Assembly: GCA_037178855.1 (NCBI GenBank) | Contig: JASJZC010000001.1 | Coordinates: forward strand, 1,302,001-1,366,000 | Direction of reading: 5' to 3' | Origin: Oscheius sp. JU75 | Taxonomy: Eukaryota; Nematoda; Chromadorea; Rhabditida; Rhabditidae | DNA length: 64,000 nt | Shown: positions 54,676-64,000 of the stretch, in pieces | Layout: each line of letters starts with the position of its first letter | Numbering within the stretch: position 1 is the first letter of the stretch | Made by a program: the position numbers and the translations under genes | Notes under the pieces: model-generated | Told to the model about the DNA's origin: nothing | Databases searched by the model: none | Seen by the model: only the letters and a program-made list of their open reading frames with translations

Positions 54676-55864
54676 TCAAGACAAAGAGTGGATAGGTTGT
54701 ATCATGAGTGTCTTCGTTCTGCAGAAGAACGAACCGATTTCTTCCCTGAAGAACGGGACAAGACCGAGCATTGCCACAGCCTGGATAGTGGGAATCAGTG
54801 ATGGTACACAGCTCCCGTAAACTGTCACGATGACTCGGAGAGTTTCCGAATTGACAACTTCGTCTCGAAGAAGATTTCTTGCAAAATCGAAGATAAATCC
54901 GAGACAAAGAGACAGAGCCTCAAGGGTCAGGAGCTGAAAACTGAGTTTTCAAACACTGTCACTGTCACTCACGTAGATGAAAGCTCGTTGAACTTTTGCA
55001 GTCTGAGCAGAGATTTCGCGCTTATACCGAGTCAACTTCCAGAAGGCTATGAGTCCGAGGAGAAAGGTGACTGGGACACAGACATAGAAAATTTGACTTC
55101 CGACGAATGTCAAGTAGTACCACTGAAAACAAAAGCCAGTGTTTTGTCTGCTAATATGAGATTACCTCCCATCGAGTCTGAAATATAATGAAAACAGCGG
55201 CTTTGTCAATTAATTGTTGTCGCTCTTCTGCTGTGAAAACTATGTTGACAGTGGACATGGGAGTATAGGCACGAAGGAGCATTAGCTGAAACAAGAAGTT
55301 ATCAGTTAAGGCTACTGTGGAAAAGAGAGAGACAGAGAGATCCCTACCGAGTTAGGTATCTGTGCCACTATGATAACTGCCACAGCGATTAGAACAATCC
55401 TCCTTGTCAGCTTCCTTCCATATACTATGTAGACCCGAAAGGCCATCCCAGTAGGTACCAGAGTATAGATGACGTTGATGAAGGGATTCACGAACAGGGT
55501 TAGCATATAGCAGAAGACCGGTCCAAGGTAGCTTCCCACCCCGTTGTAGAGGACATAGGTAGTCTTGATCTGTCCGTCACTCTGCGTCCCGTATCTGAAA
55601 CGAATTTTAGGAAGTTGAGCGAGAGACACAAAGACAGTGTGATAGAGAGACATGTATGCATCCATACTTGAGTGTAAGAGTCCAACTGGCCATAAACTGA
55701 AGAATACAGATCATACAGTAGATTTGCATGAAGAGACTGTAGGCAGGATTGTCAGCATGTTTCCGTCTCCCAGTCAAGTAGATGACCAGGGAGTGAAGGA
55801 CAGTTCCGACGACTACAATGACTGTTGAAGTAATCCGAACAGCGACCAGATCAGACGAGTCCAT
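54676..55864 (-). CDS. seven-transmembrane receptor R4 (inverted member of the R1 family)
   Basis: Five minus-strand exons: 55668-55864, 55348-55594, 55166-55285, 54973-55122 and 54676-54933, giving 323 residues. Motifs match R1: VIYLTGRRKHADNPAYSLFM, GSYLGPVFCYMLTLF, VPTGMAFRVYIVYGRKL, FYVCVPVTFLLGLIAFW, LIPTIQAVAMLGLVPFF. It is the closest paralogue of R1 by eye, and exon borders and phases are the same. It lies opposite to its relatives, probably after an inversion. It is intact and likely functional as a sensory receptor. Confidence 0.8.
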
Positions 55865-56756
55865 GATGAGGAAGCTAGACAGTTGGAATGAGTTTCTATT
55901 TTGTCAGACATAATCACGCGTGAGAGTTCCACGTAGAGGGTGAGTTCATCATAACTGCCTGAGAGGAAGGATGGTAAATAGTCGGAAATAAGTGTTCTAT
56001 GTCCAGGGAAATGGGTGCGAAAGGGCAGGAAACAGATTGTGTCCCTGTCTCTTTCTTACTTCAACTTGCCAGGACTTGACAGATCTTACCTTTGCCCTGT
56101 CAAACAACTCGTCCCGTCAGTATGTCGCCTGTGCGGCTCCTCTTCCACTTCGCTTCTAAATCTACCAAGGCAGTTCGATTCTACGGTAGCGCTACTAGCC
56201 CTGTCTCTAGGTCTCTCACACAAACAACCCATCCGGGGTCCTGCCACGCGCTATCGACCGCCCCCGTCAAAACAATGCGCCCGCTACGAGTTTACGGCCG
56301 TTCAAAATCACCTGTTTTCTTTTTTCTGCTCTCTCAACAAAAAAAACTTCTTCACTAGCTGTTACATCTTGCAACGTGCGAAAGAACATTCGTCATCGTG
56401 TTTGTTTTCTCGCATTCAAAAAAGCAGAAAAGATATCGAATCACATGACACAAACAGCGACAAGATTTCCCCGAACGTGTTGTTTCTCTCCCGCTTTATC
56501 TCTACTGTTTTTCTCGGCAGAGTCTCTGCCAGTCCCGCACCGGCCGTAGATGATAAGCCTTTCGCACTTCTTGCCTCTGAACACTTTATGACTCTCTATC
56601 TGGTTCTGTCACTGTCTCTCTTTTTCTGTCTCTCTATCCTTTCTGTCTCTGTTTCTTTATTTCTCTGGCTCTTAGTCTCTCTGACTTTTTTTTTGCAGTT
56701 ATTGACTGTTTAAAACTGTTTCAGAAATCTAGTTTCTATGCAAGACAGATAGCAGA
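55865..56756. other. intergenic region between R4 and the E3 ligase gene
   Basis: 56040-56215 is similar to 46125-46320, inside an intron of the large helical gene, so it is a dispersed repeat. A long frame at 56015-56713 is low-complexity and judged not to be a gene. CTCTGTCT runs lie at 56610-56690. Confidence 0.4.
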
Positions 56757-59700
56757 ATGGAGGCCATAATAAGACCAAGGCTGGACTCTTTTAGGAGACA
56801 GCATCAGGAACAGGTCAATGCGAGCATAATGATAGCCAAGGTGAGCTTTCTGTCTCATTCATTTCATTTTTTAACTTCTAAGTTTTTATCAGAGACTAGT
56901 ACCACAGATAAACCAGTCAGAGAAGCATACCAAACAATACGATACCACAGAATATTTGGAAGTCTATAAGACGAAAAATGGTAGTACGTGAACTCTTTAC
57001 TCTAGACAAGTGGAAAACGGCCACCAAAAAGTGACAAAGGCCGATTTTCAGAGTAAATATACCTCATCAAAGTTCTGTCTCTTCAAAAACCTCCCAAATT
57101 CTAAGTTTTTGCTATCTGTTTCCAATCCTTTTGCGATGAATAACACTCCCAAACATCACCTGTTCCTGTAGTCCAAAGTGCAGCGGTCTGCAGATCCAAT
57201 GACCAGTTGGTGTAGTTGAGCTGATCGTTCTCTGAACAGGCCACAGAACACAAAAAGTTTCAGAATCTCTCTATCCAAGTTTTGGACACTGCGCTTCGAC
57301 TACCTGGTCTCATTCTACTGGAACTGTGGTGGAGAAACAAGGATGTTAGTTTTGAAGATATCAGTCAGGAAATGCTGTCCAAGGTGTGCTTTTAGAATTG
57401 GTTTCGAACGTTTTTATTTATAGGCACCTTTCAATTCTTATCTGGACATGACGACCATATTAGACTTTGTCCATCGGAGAGATTTCGATAATTCGGCCGC
57501 TTTCATTCTTAGCAATACAGGTGCGGGAGCGGTGATAAGAGGACAAAGAGTACCAGCAACGAGAGACAGAGACAGAGACAGAGACAGAGACAGAGACAGA
57601 GACAGAGACAGAGACAGAGACAGAGACAGAGACAGAGACAGAGACAGAGACAGAGACAGAGACAGAGACAGAGACAGAGACAGAGACAGAGACAGAGACA
57701 GAGACAGAGACAGAGACAGAGACAGAGACAGAGACAGAGACAGAGACAGAGACAGAGACAGAGACAGAGACAGAGACAGAGACAGAGACAGAGACAGAGA
57801 CAGAGACAGAGACAGAGACAGAGACAGAGACAGAGACAGAGACAGAGACAGAGACATATCTTATTTTCCAGTGTTCATCCTGAGTATCCTTTTCCTCTCC
57901 CTCCCACTGATGGAACTCTATCGTCTCTACGCCCACGGTCTCAGTCTCGGACTCTTTGCCTTCGCCCACTACATGTCCTCTACCTACGTAGCATTGGAAG
58001 CTACATCCAAAGAGAGTCAAATTCAACTAGACGACTTTGTCAAGCTCGAACGACATGGATTCCACTTCCTAGCCCAGCTGATGCTGAGTGTGCTGCAAAG
58101 TCTCGTCCTCGGACTAGAAAGCGACTTCGGAAGGGCCTGTTTGACCATGTTCACGGCCCCGATCATTGCGAGAATGTGTGGCTGTCCACCGGACAAACTG
58201 ATCCTCGCTCACAATGTCGCCTGTGCATGGGCCATGATGTTCATCAGCTGCTATGTTCTCTACAGTGTGCCGCATATGATCGAAAGACTCAAGTCGGCAC
58301 TTCGACAGCTTAGAGACATCTTCATCTCGCATGGTCTGGCTATGGGTAAGCCTCTATCTCTATTTCTCTGTCTCTCTGGCTTTCTGTTCTATCTCTCTGA
58401 TACCTGTCCTCTTCAGGCTGTGTCACGATATGGCGTCAGCTCCGTCTAGCTGAGCAGCTGACCTTTGCCTGGCTGACAATGTTTTTCATTCGTCTCTATG
58501 TCGAAATGATCGAGAAGGGTCGTTCCTGGTGGGAGACTGGCCCCATTCTCCTGTCTGGTATCGCTGAAAGCACCAACACCCCTCTGACTCTCTTGGCCCT
58601 AGCCCTAACTGTCGGCTACGTCTGTAAATGGGTAGTCGACGGTGCCCAGCTTGCAGTCGGAGGTACCAGAGACCACGGTCACGTTTTGAACCATTCCGGC
58701 TATACTGGAGCCCTGACTCTCGTCCTGCTCTGTGTTCAGGCCGGTCTAATCGGAATGAACACTGAAACCAAGGCCTTCCTGATGGGACTGGCTCTTCTAA
58801 TCGGTTAGCTGCCAATTTGACTTGTCTCACTCTGTCATTCAGTTCTGTCTGCCCTTCTCCAGTCACTGTACGAGCTTCTGGAGCCTCAGCTACTCTCGCT
58901 GGCATCTTCTCCGTCAGCTTCTAGTGGCAGACATGTCCGATGTCTGGTACTGTCTGGTGTTCTCTTCGTGGCAGCCATTGCAACGGCTTTTTCAATCGTG
59001 ACATACCTTCCTCTGGATCTGTGGTGAGTCCGCTTCTTTTTTGAGTCTAAAAATAGCAGTAGTCAAGAGTACGAAACTTGGACTATGCTGCTATTGCGAC
59101 CAATTTTTCGGTCCCATCACATGGTTTTTCGGTTTTGAACTACTTTTTGGTTTTGACCGGCGATCAAACCTTTATATTGTTCGGCGCCACCAAGCTTTGA
59201 GGCTCAAAGTAATCGTACGGGTAACACCTTAAACTGTCATGTTACACAGACCATGATCAGCAAGATTTCCTCATTCCAGGTGTGTCATGATCAGCTGCAA
59301 CAGTGTCCTCGTTGCCATCCATGCCGCTTCGGCCACTGTCCAGTACTTTGTCGGTCTCATCGAAGCCAAAGCTCCAGAACCCTGGGAAAAGAGCGATGAC
59401 GTGATGTTCGCAGTCAAGTGTGTGACCCGAGTACTGGAACTACTCCTAGCCATGTCTGTGGTAGCCTTCAGTATCTACTTCATGGTGAAGGGTGAGTTTT
59501 CAGGGTATTACAAAATTGAAAGACTACAGGGGAATGGTACATGATAAACTCCGTAGTCCTACTCTTCCACATCTTTATGAACATCTACCAAAGGTAGGAG
59601 AACCCAAAAGACAGAAAGTGATTCCCATTTCAGGTTTCAAAACTTGGTCACTATGTTCTACTCTCGGAGTCTGGCAGTGAGGAACATTAGCAAGCTGGCC

Positions 59701-60234
59701 AAGGCCAGCTTGGAACAGCTTAAAGTCCGAAGTGATGTCTGTGCCATCTGCTTCACAGAGATGGTCGAAGAGGCTAGAGTCACTCCGTGTAATCACTTCT
59801 TCCATGGAGCCTGTTTGAGGAAGTGGCTTTCGGTCAAACAGGTGAGAGTTGAGGCAATAGAGAGGCAGAGATTGTGATAGAGTACTAATGTCTTTTTCAG
59901 GTCTGTCCCCTGTGTTACACCGAGCTGACTACCGCTTTGACGAATCCTACCGAGACTGTTCTGGATCCCCAGCTGGAGAGAGACCATGAATGGAGAGAAC
60001 AGCACAGAATGGATGGGGCTAGAGATATGTGGCCATTACTGAGAGAAAGGTAAGAGACAGAGAGTCAGAAACACCGAGAGACGGAGAGACAGAGAATCAT
60101 CTCAATCTTGCAGAGAATTCTCCTCCGATGACAGTGACGACGAAGCCCATGAGACTGCCTCAACTTCCAGTGCCGAACTCTCTCCAGCCACCACAACTGA
60201 CAGTGAGACAGCAGCTCCCCTATCCTGTAACTAG
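56757..60234 (+). CDS. RNF145/TRC8-type multi-pass membrane RING E3 ubiquitin ligase
   Basis: Exons: 56757-56840, 57264-57383, 57424-57520, 57872-58345, 58417-58803, 58843-59023, 59280-59491, 59530-59593, 59634-59841, 59901-60049 and 60114-60234, about 698 residues. An extra exon at 56893-56980 is possible, but its phase does not fit without another. Many hydrophobic helices (for example FILSILFLSLPLMELYRLYA, MFFIRLYVEMIEKGRSWWET) form the sterol-sensing-like membrane part. It ends with a RING-H2: CAICFTEM ... ARVTPCNHFFHGACLRKWLS then CPLCYTEL, with all ligand positions present. A serine/threonine/aspartate-rich tail follows. TRC8 and RNF145 work in the ER, ubiquitinating sterol-regulated targets. 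Confidence 0.9.
57560..57857. repeat. (GACAGA)n microsatellite, about 300 bp, inside intron 3 of the RNF145-like gene
   Basis: About 49 perfect head-to-tail copies of a hexamer occupy most of the intron 57521-57871. As the unit is six bases, both strands stay open and give repetitive frames (Asp-Arg on plus, Ser-Leu or Ser-Val on minus). The intron is closed by acceptor attttccag at 57863-57871. The same hexamer in short runs is scattered over introns of this window. Confidence 0.95.
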
Positions 60235-61073
60235 TTGTATTCAGAGACATATCCATTATTTATATGTGTCAGTCTTTCCTCATGCAACAACGAAAGTGTC
60301 GGAACTTGTACGGGGTTAATGTGAGAGATGTTCTCTCACGTAGCTTTGCGTAATATAGCCTATTGTGAGTATTGCTTGTCATGTACATATACTTAAATAT
60401 AAAAAGATTCTATTGGATACACATGTGATTGGTGGGGACGTCATGTTTTGTATAGGACGAATCAGGGGAGAACAGAGATTGATATGTTGCTCGCGGGCGG
60501 TGACACTTTTTTTCCGTAGTTTACTCACTGTTAGTCACTGCCCGAATTCCATCTTTTGCTCCGCCTAAGCTTTCTCACTGTCTCTTCTCGGAAAAAGAGT
60601 TCGTTCTCTGAATCCCTACCCCTGGTGACCGTACTCACCCTGGGAAAACAACAAAATTGTGAACAGTAAAACTTGCACAAGGCTCGAGGAATACTATGAT
60701 GTTATTGTAAACACAGGAACTTTCTCAAGGATGTATTTTTGAAGAGTTCCCAGATGTTGGATGAGCGTTCGAAGACAGTCCTTGTCTCTCTGTCTCAGTC
60801 TTGGTCTCTCTGTCGGTCTCTATATCTCCCTCTGTCTTAGGGAGAACGTATCTCTATCTCTCGGTCTCCCTGCCTCTTTGTCACGTTCTGCTGGAAGATC
60901 AAACGCGTGTAGTTTTCTTGGAAAGCGTTTCAGTTTCCCATATCCAATTTCAAAACAAAAACTTGTATCGGAATCAACAGAGATCAATCAGAGTTTCCGG
61001 ACCAGTGGTCTACAAGAGCTTCTCTTTCAATTCTTCAATCCACGTCTCCCACAAGTCGACTTTCACGATCAGA
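60235..61073. other. intergenic region before R5
   Basis: Short frames only, and a run of TCTCTG/GTCTCTCTGTC at 60785-60880. The sequence around 60760-61060 has a frame overlapping the R5 start but no independent gene signal. Confidence 0.4.
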
Positions 61074-62230
61074 ATGGACGCCTACGAGCTTCCAGTCAAG
61101 GTCATGTCTACAGTAATCTTCCTTCTGGGAACTACCATCCATACCCTTGTCATCTTCTTGACTGGCAAAAAGACAGGAGCTGATAGTCAAGCTTATGGGC
61201 TCTTCATGAGGATCTATTCCTCTCTGAGCATCTTCCTGTTCGTCTGTGGATGGCTTTTGATCAATAAGTAGGTTTCTCTGTTCGTCTGTCTCTCTGTCTA
61301 CCATCCTTCTTCCAGACTGACCTTCAACAACCACATACTCTTCGTAGTGTACTACGGGTTCGGATCTTTCCTAGGACCTGAGTTCTGTAGTCGCCTGGAC
61401 GCCATCTTCCAGCCCTCTAACAATGTGATGAATTTGATGGTCCCAATAGGAATGGCCTTCCGGGTACTGATAGCCTATGACATCAAACTGAAGAAGTCTC
61501 TAGTGGTCGGAGTCTCTGCCACTGTCATGCTTCTGGAGTTTCCGAACATTGTAAGGCTTCAGTCGTTATGAAACAAAAGATTGTAGGTCATTCTGATAAG
61601 GTCGCTTGTCCCAGTCGACCAGTATATGTCCTCATTCACTGTCTTCGATTTGGAGGAAACTATGAAGCACCCGACGATTGTACTGTCTCCACCAACAAAG
61701 TTTGAGGTAAAGGCTCTGAAGTCTGTCACTGTCACTGTCAGTGTCTCTCTGGCAATTATGTTTTTCAGTTCTGGTACTTGACCACTATCGCCGACAACCA
61801 CATCTACGTCGGAGTCCCTCTGACCTTCATTCTTGGTCTGGTCACTCTAAAAAAGGTCTCATCTCGACGTGTCCAGATGTCAGCCAACACTGCCAAGATT
61901 CATCGAGCTTTCATCTGGGTAACCATCCAGCTAGCTCCTTTCTATTCAAGCTTGCAGCTTCTCTTCATCGAGGCTGTGGCTCTCTGCATGGGAGGGGTTT
62001 ACGACATTGGGAACAAGTATCTGTCTCTACTATTCCCTACAGCCAATGTCCCTGTCATTATGAGCTTCTATTATTCGATTTTCGTGGCTATGACGCCTCT
62101 GGTTCAAGGAATCGCCATGCTCTGTCTCATTCCCTACTTTCGGACGGCTCTCTTTGGAATGTGTACGAGGAAGAAGACTGGATCCAGTGTGGTACACATT
62201 AGTATCAGCAAACTGAGGGCAATATATTGA
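61074..62230 (+). CDS. seven-transmembrane receptor R5
   Basis: Five exons: 61074-61267, 61316-61550, 61587-61706, 61769-61918 and 61958-62230, giving 323 residues. Motifs match R1 in the same order: VIFLTGKKTGADSQAYGLFM, GSFLGPEFCSRLDAIF, VPIGMAFRVLIAYDIKL, YVGVPLTFILGLVTLKKV, TPLVQGIAMLCLIPYFRTAL. An AATAAA lies shortly after the stop (near 62243). R5 and R6 are neighbours in tandem with similar 5' ends. Confidence 0.8.
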
Positions 62231-62737
62231 AAAAGTTTCCAATAAATATGGTAGTACAGTGACAGTGGCAGAAGGTTTCCATCCCTCATAGAAGTTGTGT
62301 TATTCTTTTCAGAAGTTTGATATTTGAAATAACGCCACAGATCTCTGAGCGTATGAGAAACAATCTCCTACTGTACTTGACTTTATCAATGGTCTGTGCT
62401 TCCAATTTGCAATGAAAGTATTCTAACATACGTTATCTTTCATCAAGATCTGTTCACTCGAGTTCATGTTTACTGAGGACCAAGATGACAGAGACAGACA
62501 TGATACTTTGATTCATACACATCTTACAGAAATCCAATTCTAGTCCGCTCGTCGAGGAATTCTATCATAGTATTTGTTCTCTGCCTCTGAAAAAAGTTTG
62601 ATTCCCAGAACAATAGTCAATTTCCTCGACGCTGACTCTTAATTTCCCTCTATATGTGGTCTCAGTAAACTATGAGTTTTCCTCTCTGTGTCTCACGGAA
62701 CAGATTACTTCCAGCTCATTCCATTCCAGGCTTACTC
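62231..62737. other. intergenic region between R5 and R6
   Basis: No gene seen. Contains the R5 poly(A) signal near 62243. Confidence 0.35.
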
Positions 62738-63655
62738 ATGGATGAGTACGAGCTGTCTGTCAAGATCACTGCCTCTGTCATTCTGGTATTGGGCACTGTC
62801 ATTCATCTGACAGTCATCCACCTGTCAGGGAGGAAGAAGAAGACAGACAGTCGGGCTTACTGTCTCTTTATGAAGATCTATTCCACTGTCAGTATTGTCA
62901 TTTTTTTCTGTGCATGGCTTCTGATTAACAGGTAGGTTTCCCAGTTTAACATCCCAGAAAGGCATGTTACTCCTAAACCCCAAACAACGCCTTCAATAAC
63001 GTCAAAATTCCTGAAACCGACAAATTCTCCTAGCATATTTGGTCTCATTAAGCTCTGAATCTGAAAACGACGATGAACTAACCCCCAGTATCTTTTGCAG
63101 TTTTACTCTAACTATACTGAAAAAAAACTTTGTTATTAACCTATTTTTTCTTTCACCTTTCAGAGCAATCGTCATGACCACTGGGAAACTGTACATTTAC
63201 TACGGGTTCGGCTCCTCTCTAGGTCCCGACTTCTGTACCCTGCTCCATGCCTTTTACAGTCCTTTGAATACTGTCATGTATGACTTGGTGGTCAGCGGAA
63301 TGCTCTTCCGAACCTTGATATCATTCGGGAGAAAGCTCAACTACAAAACTGTGATCATTGTCTGTTCACTGGTACTACTGGCAGCGGTTCCAAACATGGT
63401 AAGACTCCTGTTAAAATCAAGTCGAAGGTTCCAGATAATGCTGAAAAGGGGTCTGATAAATATTGCTGTCATAGAGGAACAAGTCACTCCGGAAATATTT
63501 AACCTGTCAGCCGCATATTCTACAGCGTTGCAGATTCCCATCACGGAGTTTGAGGTTTGTCTGTCTCTCTGTCCCTCTGTCTTTCTCCCTCTCTATCTCT
63601 TTGTGTACAGCCGCTGACGGTGAAGAAGAGAATTACAATCCAGATCCTCCAGTAA
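62738..63655 (+). CDS. seven-transmembrane receptor R6, truncated
   Basis: Exons 62738-62931, 63164-63398 and 63435-63554 follow R5 closely (VIHLSGRKKKTDSRAYCLFM, GSSLGPDFCTLLHAFY, VSGMLFRTLISFGRKL). The fourth exon after acceptor gtacag (63611) does not encode the usual VPLTFILG helix but PLTVKKRITIQILQ and a stop at 63653-63655. The predicted product has only about 197 residues, about five membrane segments, and lacks TM6-TM7. Another frame (ADGEEENYNPDPPVRV...) stays open to 63783. It is either a pseudogene or has a differently spliced end beyond the window. Confidence 0.6.
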
Positions 63656-63910
63656 GAGTGGGTAGCAACACCCTTGACATCTACAGTCTTTTCCTTCACG
63701 GCTACGGTAGCTTCGACGATAGTAGAAGGAGTCCTCCGGTAGCTCAGCTTTGTCGAATGGCTTTATTACTCCCTAGCTTCTAACTTTGCTCTTGTTTCAT
63801 TCAAAAACAACTTAATTCTTTAGTTGCTGATAGAATCTAAGTGGAAAATATGTTCTTGTAAGTCAGGAGAGATGCCCAGGTGTGAGGTATCAGTAGACTG
63901 TTGTCTCTGT

Positions 63911-64000
63911 CTTGTTTATGGTGACTTGAGTGGGCTTCGGCACATTCTTACGGAACATCAACGACTTGGCTTCGTCGTTGACACCACAAGCACAGCTGAA
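63911..64000 (+). pseudogene. possibly anoctamin-like gene fragment, cut by window edge
   Basis: The frame LVYGDLSGL-HILTEHQRLGF and VVDTTSTAE matches the minus-strand fragment at 54298-54410 with a few substitutions and a 6-base difference. It runs off the window, so a full gene could start here. Confidence 0.35.

Noticed and set aside
56015..56713. 232-residue plus-strand ORF
   Set aside because: Low-complexity Ser/Leu-rich translation of CTCTGTCT repeats and a dispersed repeat also found in an intron at 46.1 kb. No splice or family signal.
57560..57857. Possible CRISPR-like array
   Set aside because: The units are head-to-tail hexamers without spacers, in a eukaryotic intron.
57438..58026. 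Minus-strand Ser-Leu and Ser-Val repeat ORFs
   Set aside because: Complement of the same microsatellite; the frame stays open only because the unit is six bases long.
57448..58449. 333-residue ORF with a long Asp-Arg repeat
   Set aside because: The repeat is the GACAGA array inside an intron with a clear donor (57521) and acceptor (57871). The flanking exons belong to the RNF145-like gene.
1..64000. tRNA, rRNA or other structured RNA genes
   Set aside because: I looked for tRNA box A/B-like pairs and long conserved RNA stretches and could not support any by eye.

Overview
The window looks like nuclear DNA of a nematode, most likely a rhabditid-type free-living or parasitic worm; this is an inference from content. 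Genes are split by many short introns (about 35-90 bp, some 200-700 bp) whose acceptors match the nematode TTTTCAG pattern. There are Tc3-like and mariner DNA transposons, an RTE-type LINE, secreted CUB-like (DUF141-type) proteins and a cluster of nematode-style seven-transmembrane receptors. Introns and spacers are strewn with TCTCTG/CACTGT microsatellite.

Layout. (1) 1-31.6 kb is a repeat-rich, duplicated island. It holds a partial Tc3-like element at the left edge, an unrecognised gene carrying a mariner in an intron, an inverted partial mariner copy and a second full-length mariner. It also holds three apparently intact CUB-like genes (A, B, C) on the minus strand and a truncated fourth, a multi-pass membrane gene, and scattered decayed pieces of an APAF1/CED-4-like NB-ARC gene, of kelch-repeat genes and of a cullin C-terminus. 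An RTE LINE (about 23.4-27.97 kb) has a Tc3-like element nested inside it. Copy C of the CUB-like gene is a mosaic of A and B. (2) 31.6-39.5 kb is a gene-rich stretch. It has a defensin-like secreted peptide, a second secreted Cys-rich protein, a beta-propeller protein resembling dynein-2 intermediate chain WDR34, a type II membrane protein, and an unrecognised gene ending in a PIP-box-like tail. (3) 39.5-49.2 kb carries a head-to-tail trio on the plus strand: a PI3K p85-type adaptor (with an antisense gene nested in one intron), a TMEM106 homologue, and a large all-helical protein of 1131 residues. Their spacing suggests an operon. (4) 49.5-63.7 kb is a chemoreceptor-like cluster (five related receptors, one of them inverted and one truncated, plus one distinct receptor) surrounding an RNF145/TRC8-type membrane RING E3 ligase. 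One intron of that ligase is filled with about 300 bp of (GACAGA)n.

The left third records birth, death and gene conversion of secreted CUB-like genes among relics of NB-ARC and kelch/cullin genes, both of which are families with defence or turnover roles. The right two thirds contains conserved signalling, lysosomal, ubiquitin and sensory genes. Exon joins were derived by eye from splice motifs, reading frame and paralogue comparison. Coordinates are accurate to a few bases.
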